Assembly (NCBI GenBank): GCA_030248215.1
Contig: JASANG010003900.1
Location: 1-64,000 of the forward strand
Direction: 5' to 3'
DNA from: Enoplolaimus lenunculus
Taxonomy: Eukaryota > Nematoda > Enoplea > Enoplida > Thoracostomopsidae
Length of the DNA: 64,000 nucleotides
This document shows, in pieces, positions 12,773 to 26,400 of this stretch. Both the position numbers and the translations under genes were made by a program. Every line of letters starts with the position of its first letter. Position 1 is the first letter of the stretch. The notes beneath the pieces are model-generated. The model did no database searches and was not told the origin of the DNA. It saw only the letters and a list, made by a program, of their open reading frames with translations.

Positions 12773-14405
12773 GCCTTAATCGAAATAGACAAATCAAAAT
12801 TTGGTGCCACAAACTTTAGACCGCTAAGATCCGTCGAAAATACAATAGTCTACACGCCGCTGTATACGAATGGCCAGCCGGCGCTTGACGTTTTACGAAA
12901 TACTGACGGAAACGCTTACATAACAGCAGAGGGTGAATTTATTTTTATCCCCTTGAAATACAATAATTTGTTCACATTTTTTCAAAATCTTACAACATCA
13001 AATGTTAGCGGTTTGGATAGGTTTACGCTAACTCAAACCGAGTATAGCACATTTCAAGATGGATCGCCGGTTCTGACATTCGCAAGACATCTTCCGTTTG
13101 ACTCGGGATCGCTTGCGCGAAGCGAAACCGGCCAACCGATTAGGTCGGCTGTCGCAGCAAATGGACCGTTGGGCGGAACGGCGTTAATAGCTCCTATCAC
13201 CACAGATAAACTGGTATCTGGCAAACCGCTAAATCACCTACTGTCAGAGCCTATTGTGGGCGAAAAACAACATTTACAATTACCGAATAGCCACTACGTA
13301 TACAACAAGAACGTTTATCTTCAAGCTGGTAGTTCGAACCGTGTGCCGATTACAAGTAAAATCCGACATCCGGTTACAAACCGAATAGTTGAAGGTCCAT
13401 ATAATCAGCAATTTGATACGCCGGTTCGAAAAGTTATAGGCGCTGAAGACACAAATTTGCCTGAATCTCAGGTTACGACAAAAATTATGCCTGCACTCGG
13501 CATAAAGATTAATTCGGCCGATCAACTGCCGTTCAAGGATCAGTATGGCAGGCCGATTCTGTTCCCTCTTGGCGTCAACGGTGAACCAGTTCCGGTTATG
13601 AGTAGAACAAACCCAGCAGATTCGCCAAACGTAGCCAAAGATTCGTTCAATCCAGTGCAAGAGCCGGTTTTAGTGCCGCTAGTGTCGTCTCTGGGTGAAA
13701 TTTTGAACGATCGCAGTGGTATTCCGTTGCTTACACCAGTGACTCCTTCAGGAGAACCACTACTTTCACCGATTACTGACCGAACACGTGAACCGGATTC
13801 AAGCGGTCCCAGGTCGCCGGCTATCGCAACGTCCGTACCAATTACCGATTCGATTGCAAATCCAGCGAGACCGTGGTGGCACTCAGCTTTTAACCTTCCT
13901 GATTATTCGACTGTCGGTGCCACAATTTCTCAGCAACCCGAATCAGTACCTTCTCCAACCGTAGTTTTAAACCCAAATACGCCAACTGTCCTACCAATAG
14001 TTGACCTCAACGGCAATTTTGAGCTGGATCCGACTCAGCGTCCAATTTATACAGGCTCATCATTAATGCTAACTCCTGATGGGCAACAGCTGCCTGTCCC
14101 TAGCTCAGTTAGAAACGACACACCGCTTGTACCCATACTTGACAATAATGGAAACACCATGCTAGGTAGACCATTGTCTCCCACGGATTCAAACGGACGT
14201 GCCCTTTATACTATATTTTCAACTGACTCCAACAATATACGATGCCGTCCTGGCACTACAAGACTTCCTCGAACCTCGCTAGCAGCGACACCGTATGTGA
14301 AGGTACCAAGAGATATCAGGTCTGGAAAGCCAAGTTTAGTTCCGGTCGAAGATCCGCTGCGAATTAACTGTTACGCAACTGATGAACAAGGAAATTTAAT
14401 ACTCG
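12773..14405 (+). CDS. Exon 1 of the traced gene: Gly/Pro/Leu repeat exon, 5' end open
   Basis: About 544 codons, open from just after a TGA at 12,770. The protein is a loose repeat in which a 'G-x-P-(I/L/V)-L-x-P-(V/L)' core recurs, for example GQPALD, GRPILFPL, GEPVPV, GEPLLSP and GNTMLGRPL. It has few cysteines and is rich in P, S, T, N and D. It ends phase 1 at a GTAAGT donor (14,406), and splicing to exon 2 restores a perfect repeat core (NLILVP). Its start is uncertain because it runs into the palindrome centre. I do not recognise a named domain; a stalk or matrix-like spacer is an inference. Confidence 0.75.
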
Positions 14406-17400
14406 GTAAGTACTGGTGTTGTTTGAGCTATAAGCGACAGTCACTGCAACCAAGAGTGGATCATGACAAGAGTGTTCAACTCTTGGAGTTCAGGGCCTAT
14501 GTTACTTTAAAGGGCGTCCAGGTTTCTGGTGGATCTATAAAAGAGTAGGTTTGCATTCTAGATTATAGTTTTTTGCTTAGGCTTATGCTTAGGCTTAGGC
14601 TTACGAATACGCTGAATTTACTGTTACGTCCCTAAAAGTAACATTGACCGAGTTCTGCATGGGAGAATGTTTGACGACGCATACATAAGTGCCATGGTTC
14701 CAGTGGCGGATCCAGGATCTCAGAATGGGGGGGGGGCAAAATTTCACAGGTAATAAACTTATTTTTGACCTACACTCAAACCACGAACTATAGCCATAAA
14801 ATTTACTTCTTTAGATTCGTTCCATTGAGATGAATCACGAATAAAACTAACGCATCAACGCAATTTAGATCTAAACGACAGGGTGACAACATAAGTTCGG
14901 ATTTGGTTTCAAACAGGCACAAATTTAAAGGCAGCTGCTTATACTATTGTGTATAAAACAGAGAATTGACATTCTATATAATTTTTGTCGAGATACTGTT
15001 GGGGGGGCACGGCCAGGGTGGCTCCCACATGGATCCGCCATTGCATGGTTCGCACCGGTTGTACCCACCCCCTCTAAATAAACGGGCATGGGGCAAAAAC
15101 GAAACGCGTACCGGGTACATTCATTTCTACAAAGAATGTCCCCAGTTGCACGCTCTTGTTAAATAGCGAATATCCACTCTTGCTGTAACAAGTAACAAAC
15201 AGTTGAAGCAAAAATTATTTGGGATGGTTTCAGCAATATTGTTCTAACATAAAGCTTAAATATTTGAGCACAAGATGCTATAAAGTTCACGAATTTTTAG
15301 CTACGAAACGCAGTTTTACCGATGACCTAACTGGTTAATTAGGCATTTGGTTGAGAACTGACAATGCTCGTACGATAATCATTCTTCAGTCGTTCACCGT
15401 AAACCTAAAATTCTTGATTCCCAAACATACGTAAGAAACGATAAGGGTTGTGCTATACTTTTGCTGACGTCCGACGCCATGCGTCACCCATCCGGGGCCG
15501 TATGTCACTTGACGGTATCATACGAGCATAATTTGCGTAGGATAATGCACGGTGACGGATGGCGCCGTACGGGAGACGGAGGGCGCCGTACGGGTGATTC
15601 ACGGTGACGGATGGCGCCGTACGGGAGACGGAAGGCGCCGTACGGGTGATTCACGGTGACGGATGGCGCCGTGTGGGTGACGGATGGCGCCGTACGGGAG
15701 ACGGAGGGCGCCGTACGGGTGATTCACGGTGACGGATGGCGCCGTACGGGAGACGGAAGGCGCCGTACGGGTGATTCACGGTGACGGATGGTGCCGTGTG
15801 GGTGACGGATGGCGCCGTACGGGTGACGGACGGCGCCGTACGGGTGACGGACGGCGCCGTACGGGTGATGGACGACGCTGCACGACAAGCATAGCGTCAC
15901 CCTAATGATACCACTATTTTGAGTGGCAATATTTTTAGCAGCGTACAAGTAAACCATTGAATTTAGAATGATACGCATACCCGTATGGCCAATGTTACTT
16001 TAAGGGGCGTAACACTAGATTAAGCGTATTTCTAAGCCTAAGCCTAAGCGTTGCAAAATTGAATTCCTAAGCATAAGCCTAAGCGTTGCAAAAATGAATT
16101 CCTAAGGCTAAGCCTAAGCGTATTCCTAAGCCTAAGCCTAAGCGTTGCAAAAATGAATTCCTAAGCCTAAGCCTAAGCGTTGCAAAAATGAATTCCTAAG
16201 CCTAAGCCTAAGCGTTGCAAAAACGAATTCCTAAGCCTAAGCCTAAGCGTTGCAAAAATGAATTCCTAAGCCTAAACCTAAGCCTAAGTAAAAAAGTAAT
16301 CTAGAATCTAAACCTACTATTCTATAGTCCCACCACAAACGTGGACGTCCCTTAAAGTAACACGGGGCCCTTTGTTTTATGCTTACCGTAGCTTGTCCTT
16401 GATACAACCGTAAAATAAATATTTGGCTCAACAGCGAACGAAACACAGACTTGGTTTATTACGCAGCAATGATATATATTTTATCAAAAATTAACCAACT
16501 CGCTGCGGTCGTTTGACGCTACTCAGCTTTTTTCAATGCTAATTATTTTAGTTCCACCATGGCCAAACAGCAGACGTCCGAAACTCATTGTAGCAACGGT
16601 TCCACACCCTAAACAAAGCGGTAAACTAGTGACGCCTCGCATGCCAAACGGCAACTTTATTTATGTGCCAAGCAAACCTAATGGAAACACAAAACCGTGG
16701 CATTCAATACCTGCAACGATGCCTCAAAATCCGTCGATGCCTGTGCTCGAAAACGGAAACCCAATTTTGGTCCCAGTTCATCCGGCAACAGGACGGCCGA
16801 TGTTAGGTCCCATACTGACCAGTCATTCTGGACGAACTCAGCTTCTGCGGTCAGGAACCGGGCGAATCGTTCTGGTGCCTTTGGACTCAGGCGGTCAACC
16901 CCAATTGCAACCGTTGACCAACCCTGATGGAAAGCTTTCTCTTGACGGTGCCGGTAATCCTATTTTAGCTCCGTTACGTAATCGTGGGTCAAACTTTAAC
17001 ATCGCAAGGCATCCTTTGACCTTGAATCCACTACTACAAGATGACGGGTCGCCGTTATATTTACCAGTCAACCCGCTTACTGGCAAGCCGACTCACACTG
17101 TATTATATGACTCAAAAAATAAACAGGTTTCGCGTCATGCAGACGGGTCTTATATCTTAATCCCAGTTCACATCTTCAATGACTTACCAATGTTTCAACT
17201 GCTACGCCGCAAGGGTGTCCCAGAAAGCGATCCGCTGGCTGATCCATTTTTTCTCGTTCCAACTGATCCAAGGACTTCGCTGCCAGTACTGAACAAAACC
17301 AACAACGAACCAATGATGACGCGAGTTACAATATGGCCTACGACACAACCGTTGTTAAACCAGTCAGGAAACACCGTGTATTATCCGTCTGCAATCATCA

Positions 17401-20400
17401 ACAAGACAAACTTTGTAGCTTTGCCTGATTCGTCAGGAAAACCTATAAAGTATGCAACGAACGGCAGACCTGTTGTGGTTCCTTTAGGCGCTGACGAAAA
17501 TCCGGCTTTGATTGCGCTACCAGGAGCAGTTGTGTCAAAAACAAGCGATCTAGTGCCAGTTGCACCGTTTCAGACAACGGTTCATCCGCTAAGCATTACC
17601 GTTAATTGTGAGCAGTCTTTTCAGTCACAGAACCAGAAACGGTCAAAATGTTTACAACCGGTAGACAAGCGACAGGTTCCGGTAGTGACTCCTGTTCGCA
17701 GTTCAGAACAGTCAGGCTTGAAAATAGTGTTCGATTCTCAAAACAAACCCATTATGGTCCCGGCATACGGCGTATATCCATACTCTGGCGTCCTGTCAGG
17801 CGTACGTTGTTATAGCGACGGCTTCAACCAAGCACCTATTGATTGTCGAGATGAGACCGGTGATCCTTTGCTTACTGTAATCGACCAACAACGGTTGCCT
17901 TTAACGAAGCCGTTGACGACATCGATCCATCGGCAGCGACCCATTCTTGATCCAGCCACTGGAAGCGTAATTTTCTCGCCGTTGGACAAAACCAGCAACA
18001 CAATTGACGGTGTTTGCTGGTCGCCTGGAATGCCGCTTATATTTGCGACAACAACAACAACCGCTGTTGATTATAACGGTACGCAAATACAGCGACGGGA
18101 CCCAATCAGATGCCCGTTTGGTACTGACGGAAAACCACAACTTGTTCCTGATATTTGGAGTCCACTTTTGGAGCGACTGATACCGGCGACTGGTGTAAAA
18201 CCAGGATCATCGACGCCTGGTACCAAACCAGCTTATATCGAATCTCTTGGAGAATTTGATGACCGATTTATTGGTAATATTGTTTATTATTTTGACCACG
18301 TCATCGTTATGCAAATAAGCACACTAGTACAACAAGATACGGCCAATGTACCGAACAGGGCCGAAACAGTAGTATAAGCGTATTTCTAAGTAAGCCTAAG
18401 AGTAAGGCTAAGCCTAAGCTTAAGCGTAAGAATGAACTTATACCTAAGCCTAAGCGGTCATGTTCTATACATGGGCCCAAGACACGATAACTTGTCATAG
18501 CTTACTCAAAACCTCTGCGTTGTTGATGTTTCTGGTAAGTCGTATTTGGCATCGATTTGATCATAAGCAGGTTGTTCGAACCAGTTTATTTGGGTTGTGA
18601 CCGTCTCTTGCCTGAATAAGGTAGTAATTTTTATCCTGTTACCTATGTAACCACTAGCGGATCCATAGGGGAAGGGTGGTGGGCACACGCCTCCCACTAT
18701 CAGCAATTTTTTGTGTTAAAATGGTAAAGTATCTACTTTACAATTTTTCACCTCAGAAATTTTTTTGTAACCACAATTTTTGCAGCAGAATTTTTTGTGA
18801 TAAAATGGTAAGGTCCTTACAATTTTCCGCCCTCAGAAACCTGTTTTTAATAATAAAACGATAACGTCGCTCTACCTTACAATTTTTGCGTTTCATAAAT
18901 TTTGCCAGCCCGTCCCCTTTGGCAAAAATTTTGTGGATCCCCCTGTGTATGTAAGGATATATTCTAAAAACATGATATGTTTACTATTTAACACTGTTGT
19001 TTCAAAATAATCACAGCTAAATGCACCAATACTGCTAACATTCACTGGCCTGAAATGTAAGCAATACAGTACCGTTTCAGATATTAATGAATGCACTGTC
19101 AGTCCAAAGCCACCTTGTGCAACAAATGCAACGTGTACTAATACCTATGGTTCATATTATTGTACCTGTTTGCCTGGGTTTGACGGAAACCCAAATAAAC
19201 GCTGTCGTCAGACACCAGGTAAAAACGGGTCACACGACCGGTTCAAATATCATTTTTAAACCATTTTCGGTTTAAATGAATGCAAACGCAATGAACTCGT
19301 ATTCAACGTTAAGTCGGCATCCTGAAGCCGAGGCCTACTTAATTTTATAAATCAATGCAAACTTTTCAAATAGGCCGGGAGCCAGCTCGCCTTGCGGGGG
19401 GGGGGGGGGGGGCACAAAAAATTTAAGGTGGGGCATTCAAAGGTTTTCAATGAGTTAGAAGCAAGGTTGGAACCTTTCTAGGGGGTTTAGGATGAGCCCC
19501 TCTGGCCACCCTTGGCTATGGGTTCGTTTTTAAAGCAGTACCCAAATATATACAGATTGATATTACCATATAACTTGGCTTGATAACCCGTCAGAAATAG
19601 GTCAACTATGGACCATTCGTGACAAGCATCACATGCAAGTTTTCGCTGCGTTTGCAAACATTAATTGTTGCAGATTAGTATGATTACTATTTTACACCTT
19701 TTAGGGCCAATGTAAACAAACAAGGGCGGAACTGTATTATAAGCTTATTCCTAAGCGTAAGCCTAAGCGTAAGAATGAGATTATTCCTAAGCCTAAGCCT
19801 AAGCCAACCAAAAACTTAGTCTAAAGCTTAAGCTTATTCTATTCTAGTCGCGCAGAAAAAAAGTTCCGCCCTTGGTCTTTACATGGACCACCTTTTAGTA
19901 TGCTGTAGTTTAGTTAAAGCTATGTTATTTGTCATTTCCTTTGGAGTGGAATATATCATGGGTCTTTTCCGTTATTCTCCCCAGCCCGCGTTTGCCCAAA
20001 AATTGTTGTATATAAAAAAATTTTGCATATTTGATCTTCTTATGACCTCCTCTGATTTCACGCCAAAATTTGAATTTTTGAAAAATTCGATTTATTTGTC
20101 TTGTGACAAGGTTCTACTTAGGAATGTACTTTCAAAATTCAAGTACGCGTTAAAGATTCGAACTCAAATTATTTGATCCTGGAGTCATTTATACGCTACA
20201 GTTAGGGTTAACTGACATTTATGGACTCTAATTAGGGTTTATGGACCATATCCGCTTACGGACCCTTATTAGGGATACGGACTCTTATTGATTCGGACTC
20301 AAAATGGGGACCCTCCCTCTTTTTACCTTCCCACCTCTTTTTCGGGTCAATACAGTATACCATTCAATGCAGCGTGCAAAGCTGATTGCAGTGGCGTTAA

Positions 20401-23400
20401 ATTTTTTGCAAGCAAACGATTGGCTAATGAGAGTTATAGTAAAAAACTGATTTCGCTTCGACCCAAATCGTTGACAGCGCGCCAAATCCGTTATTTGACA
20501 ATAACTCGTTAACCAATCGTCTGACTGCAAAACATTTAACACCATTAACCTCAGATCCACACGCTGCATCGAATGGTGTATGTTAAAGACCTTAAAAATC
20601 GAATTTTTCAAAAATTCAAATTTAGGAGTGGAATGATCAGGAAAGGTCATGAAAAGATGAAATATGCAAAAAATTGTTAAACTCGATCCATTTTTGGACA
20701 AACTCGGGTTATGGGATAACGGAAAAGACCCTATATTATGGCATTAGCGACCAATATGAGTTTGGACGTTGATTTTATAGCTTCAATGTGTCAAACCCTT
20801 GAAGGAGTATGTAATGGAAACAAAATTTGCAAAATAATCGGCGACGCGGCGAAATGTTTTTGCAAACGTGGACATTTGTTAGCACCACCGTATGGTCAAA
20901 TTCTTAGTTCTAAAACCAAATGCCTCGGTTAGTTTGCAGGTGCCACACAGTAAACATTCTACTCTAAAGTCTAAAACCAGGTCTAAGCTTCAATAGTACT
21001 ACAGTATGACTAAGTTGCGATTTACTTCATGTTGCTTCATAACTGTCAACATTAAATTTTACAGTTCAAGCGGGGTGTGCCATAAATACCCAAATAACCC
21101 TGCGACCATGTTTCAAGGGGGAACCTTGAATATTGAATTTTGGACTTAACAAGGCATGTTTCTAAAACCAGAAATCGTATTTGTCTGCAATACTTGTACA
21201 AGAACATTTTATAGGCTCACGTCGATTAAATATTCATACACTGCAAAAAATGGTGAGTCAAATTGACTCACTCCGAAATAGGCTTTGCGGGATTACACAA
21301 ACTGAAGAAGGATTTTTTTTATTCCTCAATAAGTAATGATGCTGTAAAATCTATATTATTAAAGCTGGAACGCCACACATAGGCAAAATTGGGCAGTTGC
21401 ATTCTATAACATTCATTCGAATGTTACAATTTTGATACAAACATGCAAATTAACTATAAGCGCCGATTTTTAACCATGTGTACTAAATGAACTGGTGAGA
21501 AAAGTAAAACAAACAGCAGTTGCTGATGTTACAACGCCGTTGGCTGGTAAATTTTCAAGTCAGCAAAATTAAAACTGATAAACAACGAATGTGAAATAGT
21601 ATTGCAGCGGATCCGTGCTACATAAACAACGGAGGATGTGATCAATCGTCGACCAGATGTGTCGCTGAATGGATTTCCGACGAACGGAAGTATTTACGGG
21701 ACTGTGTCTGCAATGATCCACAAGCTCAACTATTGCCAACACAGAATCAGTGTCGAAGACAAAACGATTGTTTGTGTCCGGTAAATCCGGCAGGGCCATG
21801 ACAGTGCGGTATTTAACAGGATGCAACCGGAGGTGCAAAATACCGGAACCGGAGCCATAGGTCACCGAAACTTGGCGGAGTCGGAGATGAGTCGAAATTT
21901 GGTTGTAAAAAATGATGGTTAATTAGTTAATTTTAGTAAATATGTGCAATTGTTGTTAAGATGTTTGGTTTTTACGCTAATTTTATGCGAAATTTCGCAA
22001 ACTCTTTCCTGAAAATTCTGACAAAAGTAAAACGAAACGCGCTAAATAGATAAATTTTACAAAATTATGCAAAATTTTACTACCGAAATTGTCGGAACCT
22101 CTGGCAAAAATTATACCAGGGCCAGAGCCGGAGTCGGAGGCCGATTTTCTGCCGGAGCCGGAGGCAGACTTCCGGTTGTACCCTGGTATTTAAGGGTGGC
22201 GAGTTCATCAACAGGATATAACAAATAATTTAAAACTGATTAAAAACCAATAACTATGAAATTATATCGACTGCTACACTGCGAAAAGATGAGTCAAATG
22301 GACTTTCTCCGAAATAAGCTTTCCGGACTACACAAACTGTGTCAAATTCGATTTCGCCAGAGTCACATTTGACTCCGTTTGTGTAGTCCCGAAAAGCCTA
22401 TTTCGGAGAGAGTCAATTTGACTCACCATTTTTTTGCAGTGTCGGCAAAGGGAAATCGGAAAAGTTTTCAAATTCAATTTCCCATTGCTACCCTTTTTCC
22501 AAACTCAAGTTGGAAAAAGGAGTTTTTGATTTCCACAAGCCGGGCGCAAATTAATGTGGATGACGCATAAGTCTGGTCATCGATTGATAATTGTAAAATA
22601 TTTAAACTGGCAATCAAACGATTTAGCCAAAATTGATCACAAATTGAAATTCTAACCATTCCGATCAACCATTAAATATTTAATATATATTCGGTTTCAA
22701 GAAAATTTTCAATTTATTCTTGCGAACGGTTATGGAGCATCCACGTTATAACGCTTGCGCAGATGCAAAAAATGTCCAGTTTACCCCTACAAAGAGAGTA
22801 CGTTTTACAATTGTAGCTAGAGTATCTGGACATAAATATTGGTGTGCTTAGATAGTGGTGTTTGTCCGCAGTATGTCATAAGGGACTCGGATAAAACACA
22901 TGGCGTTTTTTTGGGCTGTATGGACATTTTAAGGTATGTGCAGTAATGTAGATATTGTTATAGCGTTTTATTTGAAATGTGTGAAGTTTGCGTGTGCTTT
23001 TGTTTAAATAGTCCCTTCGGAGGGACTCAGTAAATTTGTACACTGTGCATATGGCATAGGGACAAAAGCATGTTATTGCCGTAAGGTTGACAAATATAAG
23101 CTTCCAAACTGGCTATGTTTATTGTCGGTACTCTGTAAGTATAAGTTATTCGCGTAAGACCTACTGTCTTAGCCCACTCTGTTCACACAACGTTGATCCT
23201 CGGAGGAACAGGACAATTTTTTACTTTTTCGCGAGCGTTATAACGTGGATGCTCCATTATTAAACATCAGTTTCTCATTGTTAGCAATTTTAAAAATGCT
23301 CTCAATGTTTCTTTTCATTGTATTTTATTGATTTTAACCCTTACACTCATAGAGTATACTGTGGGCAACTAAATACTAATAATAATCAGCAATACACTAC

Positions 23401-26400
23401 ACTGTAATCAGTGTTTAATAATTCTAACTTGTATGCGCAATGCAAAATCTCTACAAGACGTAAAAGCCTCCACAAGCTTAAATGTCAAATTCCCATCCGT
23501 GAGATTGGGGATTGAATGTTACCTTGAAATTACATCTAATATAGAATTAAAAATATTCATGTGAGAAAGGGTTAAAGTGTAAATAATATACTTGTCAAGT
23601 AAAAATACTTTTCAAGTATAAAGAATATACTGTTTTAGAGTGGGATTAGAAAATGTTACAATCCGTCAAAATGTCCTGGAGCAAACGTGTTGTGTCTCAC
23701 AGTTGGAACTGGATTTGATTGTGTGTGTGAAGATGGATTTAACAAAACATTGAACACAAAAACCGACAAAATGGAGTGTTTAAGTAGGTGCCGACTAATA
23801 TAACTTTTGAGTCTACTAAAAGCGTACAATAGGAATTCCGATTTCGATTAGAAATCTGATCCATGACGAGTTCCGGTTTCGATTGCACGCAATCAATTGG
23901 AATCGGAATTTTACCGCTTCGCATCCTATATTACTGGGCATGTTTTGTCGCTGGCGTATTTATATGTACAACTAAGATTTTAGGCAGGGGTTTACGTTTA
24001 TATGAATTTCTAGACGGTAAGGTTCTTGTGCTGCAAACTGAAACTGTCTTTAAACGCCAAGCAAAAAATTTCAAATGAAGGTTTGACTCCTGATCCCCAT
24101 CAACCGGTTACGCTCGTGGACTATTCAATAGGGGTGCGGCCGGGAATTGGCTTCGTGGGATTGGGTATAGCTTCGTAAAACAAAATTTTCTAGACCAGTA
24201 GAATTCGGGAAAGTTATTCTAAATTCTGGGCCCATATTCTCAAATGCATATAGCACCTATCACCAGTTAGTAATAGCTTTTCCAACTAACGAACTTGTAA
24301 TTGCAGATCTCAAAATATGCACAGTAGTAAAGTAAATCGAACACAATAAATGTGCCGAATTTCAAACCTCACCATTCTTTGGTTCGAAAGTTACAAGACC
24401 TGTCACCAACTGGCGATAGGTGGCTACACACGTGTGAGAATACGGTGTGTTTTCTAGTCTATAGAAATTTTATGAGAAAAATATCCTCTTATATTTGTAC
24501 TCTTGTATGCACTCATGGTGCTCAGTAAAATCAAGAGTGGATGATGTCCACCTTGCAGAAGAGTATGCAACTGCTTGGGCTGTGCATGGCACAAAGTGTA
24601 CCAGCACGCGTTGCATTTTTGCTCGACTCCCCCTTGATTTGGGGGGTAGTCACCACTTAATCTACATAGTAAACATAGGAGTTAAAATATAATCGGAGCG
24701 ATTTTAGCTAATATTCAAAATATTGGTTCAACGTCCCCCCCCCCCAAATAAGGGGGGTAGGCCAAAAACGCAACGTGTGCCGGGTACATTCTTTAATACA
24801 CAGAATGTACCCAGTTGCACACTCTTGTTATAAAGAGTGATCATCCACTCTTGTTAAAATGAAGACGCGTGCCCGCACAAACAATTTCGAGATACGGTAG
24901 TAAGATTGAATAAAATGACTTCAATTTTGACCAATTCAGATATTGATGAATGCTCTCAAACAAGCATCGCCGCGTGTGCTCCAGGCATGATTTGTGAAGA
25001 CTCCATTGGATCTTACAAATGCAAATGTCCTGTTGGTCAAGAACTGATTGGTGGAATTTGTGCTTGTAAGTGTGACTGATTGGTGGAAATTGTGCTTGTA
25101 AGTGTGACTGATTGGTGGAAATTGTGCTTGTAAGTGTTACTGATTGGTGGAAATTGTGCTTGTAAGTGTTACTGATTGGTGGAAATTGTGCTTGTAAGTG
25201 TTACTGATTGGTGGAAATTGTGCTTGTAAATGTGACTGATTGGTGGAAATTGTGCTTGTAAGTGTGACTGATTGATGAAAATTGTGCTTGTAAGTTGACT
25301 GATTGGTGGAAATTGTGCTTGTAAGTGTGACTGAGTGGTGGAAATTGTGCTTGTAAGTGTTACTGATTGGTGGAAATTGTGCTTGTAAGTGTTACTGATT
25401 GGTGGAAATTGTGCTTGTAAGTAGCAATCTCACAGATAATTTTCAGCCTATGTATTGTTCTCGAGAGATTCATAGGTTCTCAAACAGCCGACGTGGATTA
25501 CATTAGAATAATCCAATCCGTGCAAGCGATGCTGCTGCTTTGGACACTTTCGCCCACATTTTAGGTGAAGCCTTATGCTTATAGAATTAGGCTATGGCTT
25601 AGATAAAAGCTTACTCAAAGATTTAGGCATATGCTTAACCTTAGATAAACCTTTTCAGAAACCTAAGCGATAAGGTTCAGCCAGAACCTAAGTCTAAGCT
25701 TCCGGCGAGTTAGTGTACAAGGGCCAATGCGTCTAGCGAGGCAAGATTGTTTTATATTATTGACATGTACGCGACAAGTTATTTGAAAACTATTACACGG
25801 TATATGCAAGATATTGTGGATGTTGCATTGTAATACTTTTTTTGCAGTGGATCACGACTGTTCAACAATTGACAACGGTTGTACTCGAGTTTCGAACACC
25901 GAATGCAGCACTGATAAAACGAGCCAATTTGCACAATGCAAATGCAAGTTTGGTTATCGTGGAGATCCTGTTCATCAATGCTACGGTAAGCTTACCAGTT
26001 TTTAGCGTTCATATTATTCTTTTTTCGTCAGTCGTGTAGAATTTGTTTGTGACAAAGGCTTCTTGAAATTAATAATAAATTTCGCCAAATTAAGTCCTAT
26101 TCACATGTGCAAGTTTTTGCTGCGAGAACTTGCAACGTGCAAATTGCCCGCAGAACTTGCATTTTTTCATCAGCCAATAAGAAAGTGGCTGCAATAAATT
26201 CAGTGAACTTACATGTGTTATTCACGCATGTGAACAAAATTTGTAGCTATGGTTTTTAGTGAATTATTTACAGCTGCAAGTTTTCGACCGGGATTTGGAA
26301 CAAAACTTGCTAATGCAAGTTGCAGCTGCAAGTTCTCGCAGCAAAAACTTGTACGTGTGAATAGGGCATTATAGGCATTTCTATGGCTAAATTTTGTTGT

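Noticed and set aside
10200-16370. A true telomere end at the TTAGGC arrays
   Set aside because: The runs are short, face both ways and sit between inverted ends with ordinary sequence beyond; the same structure recurs across the window.
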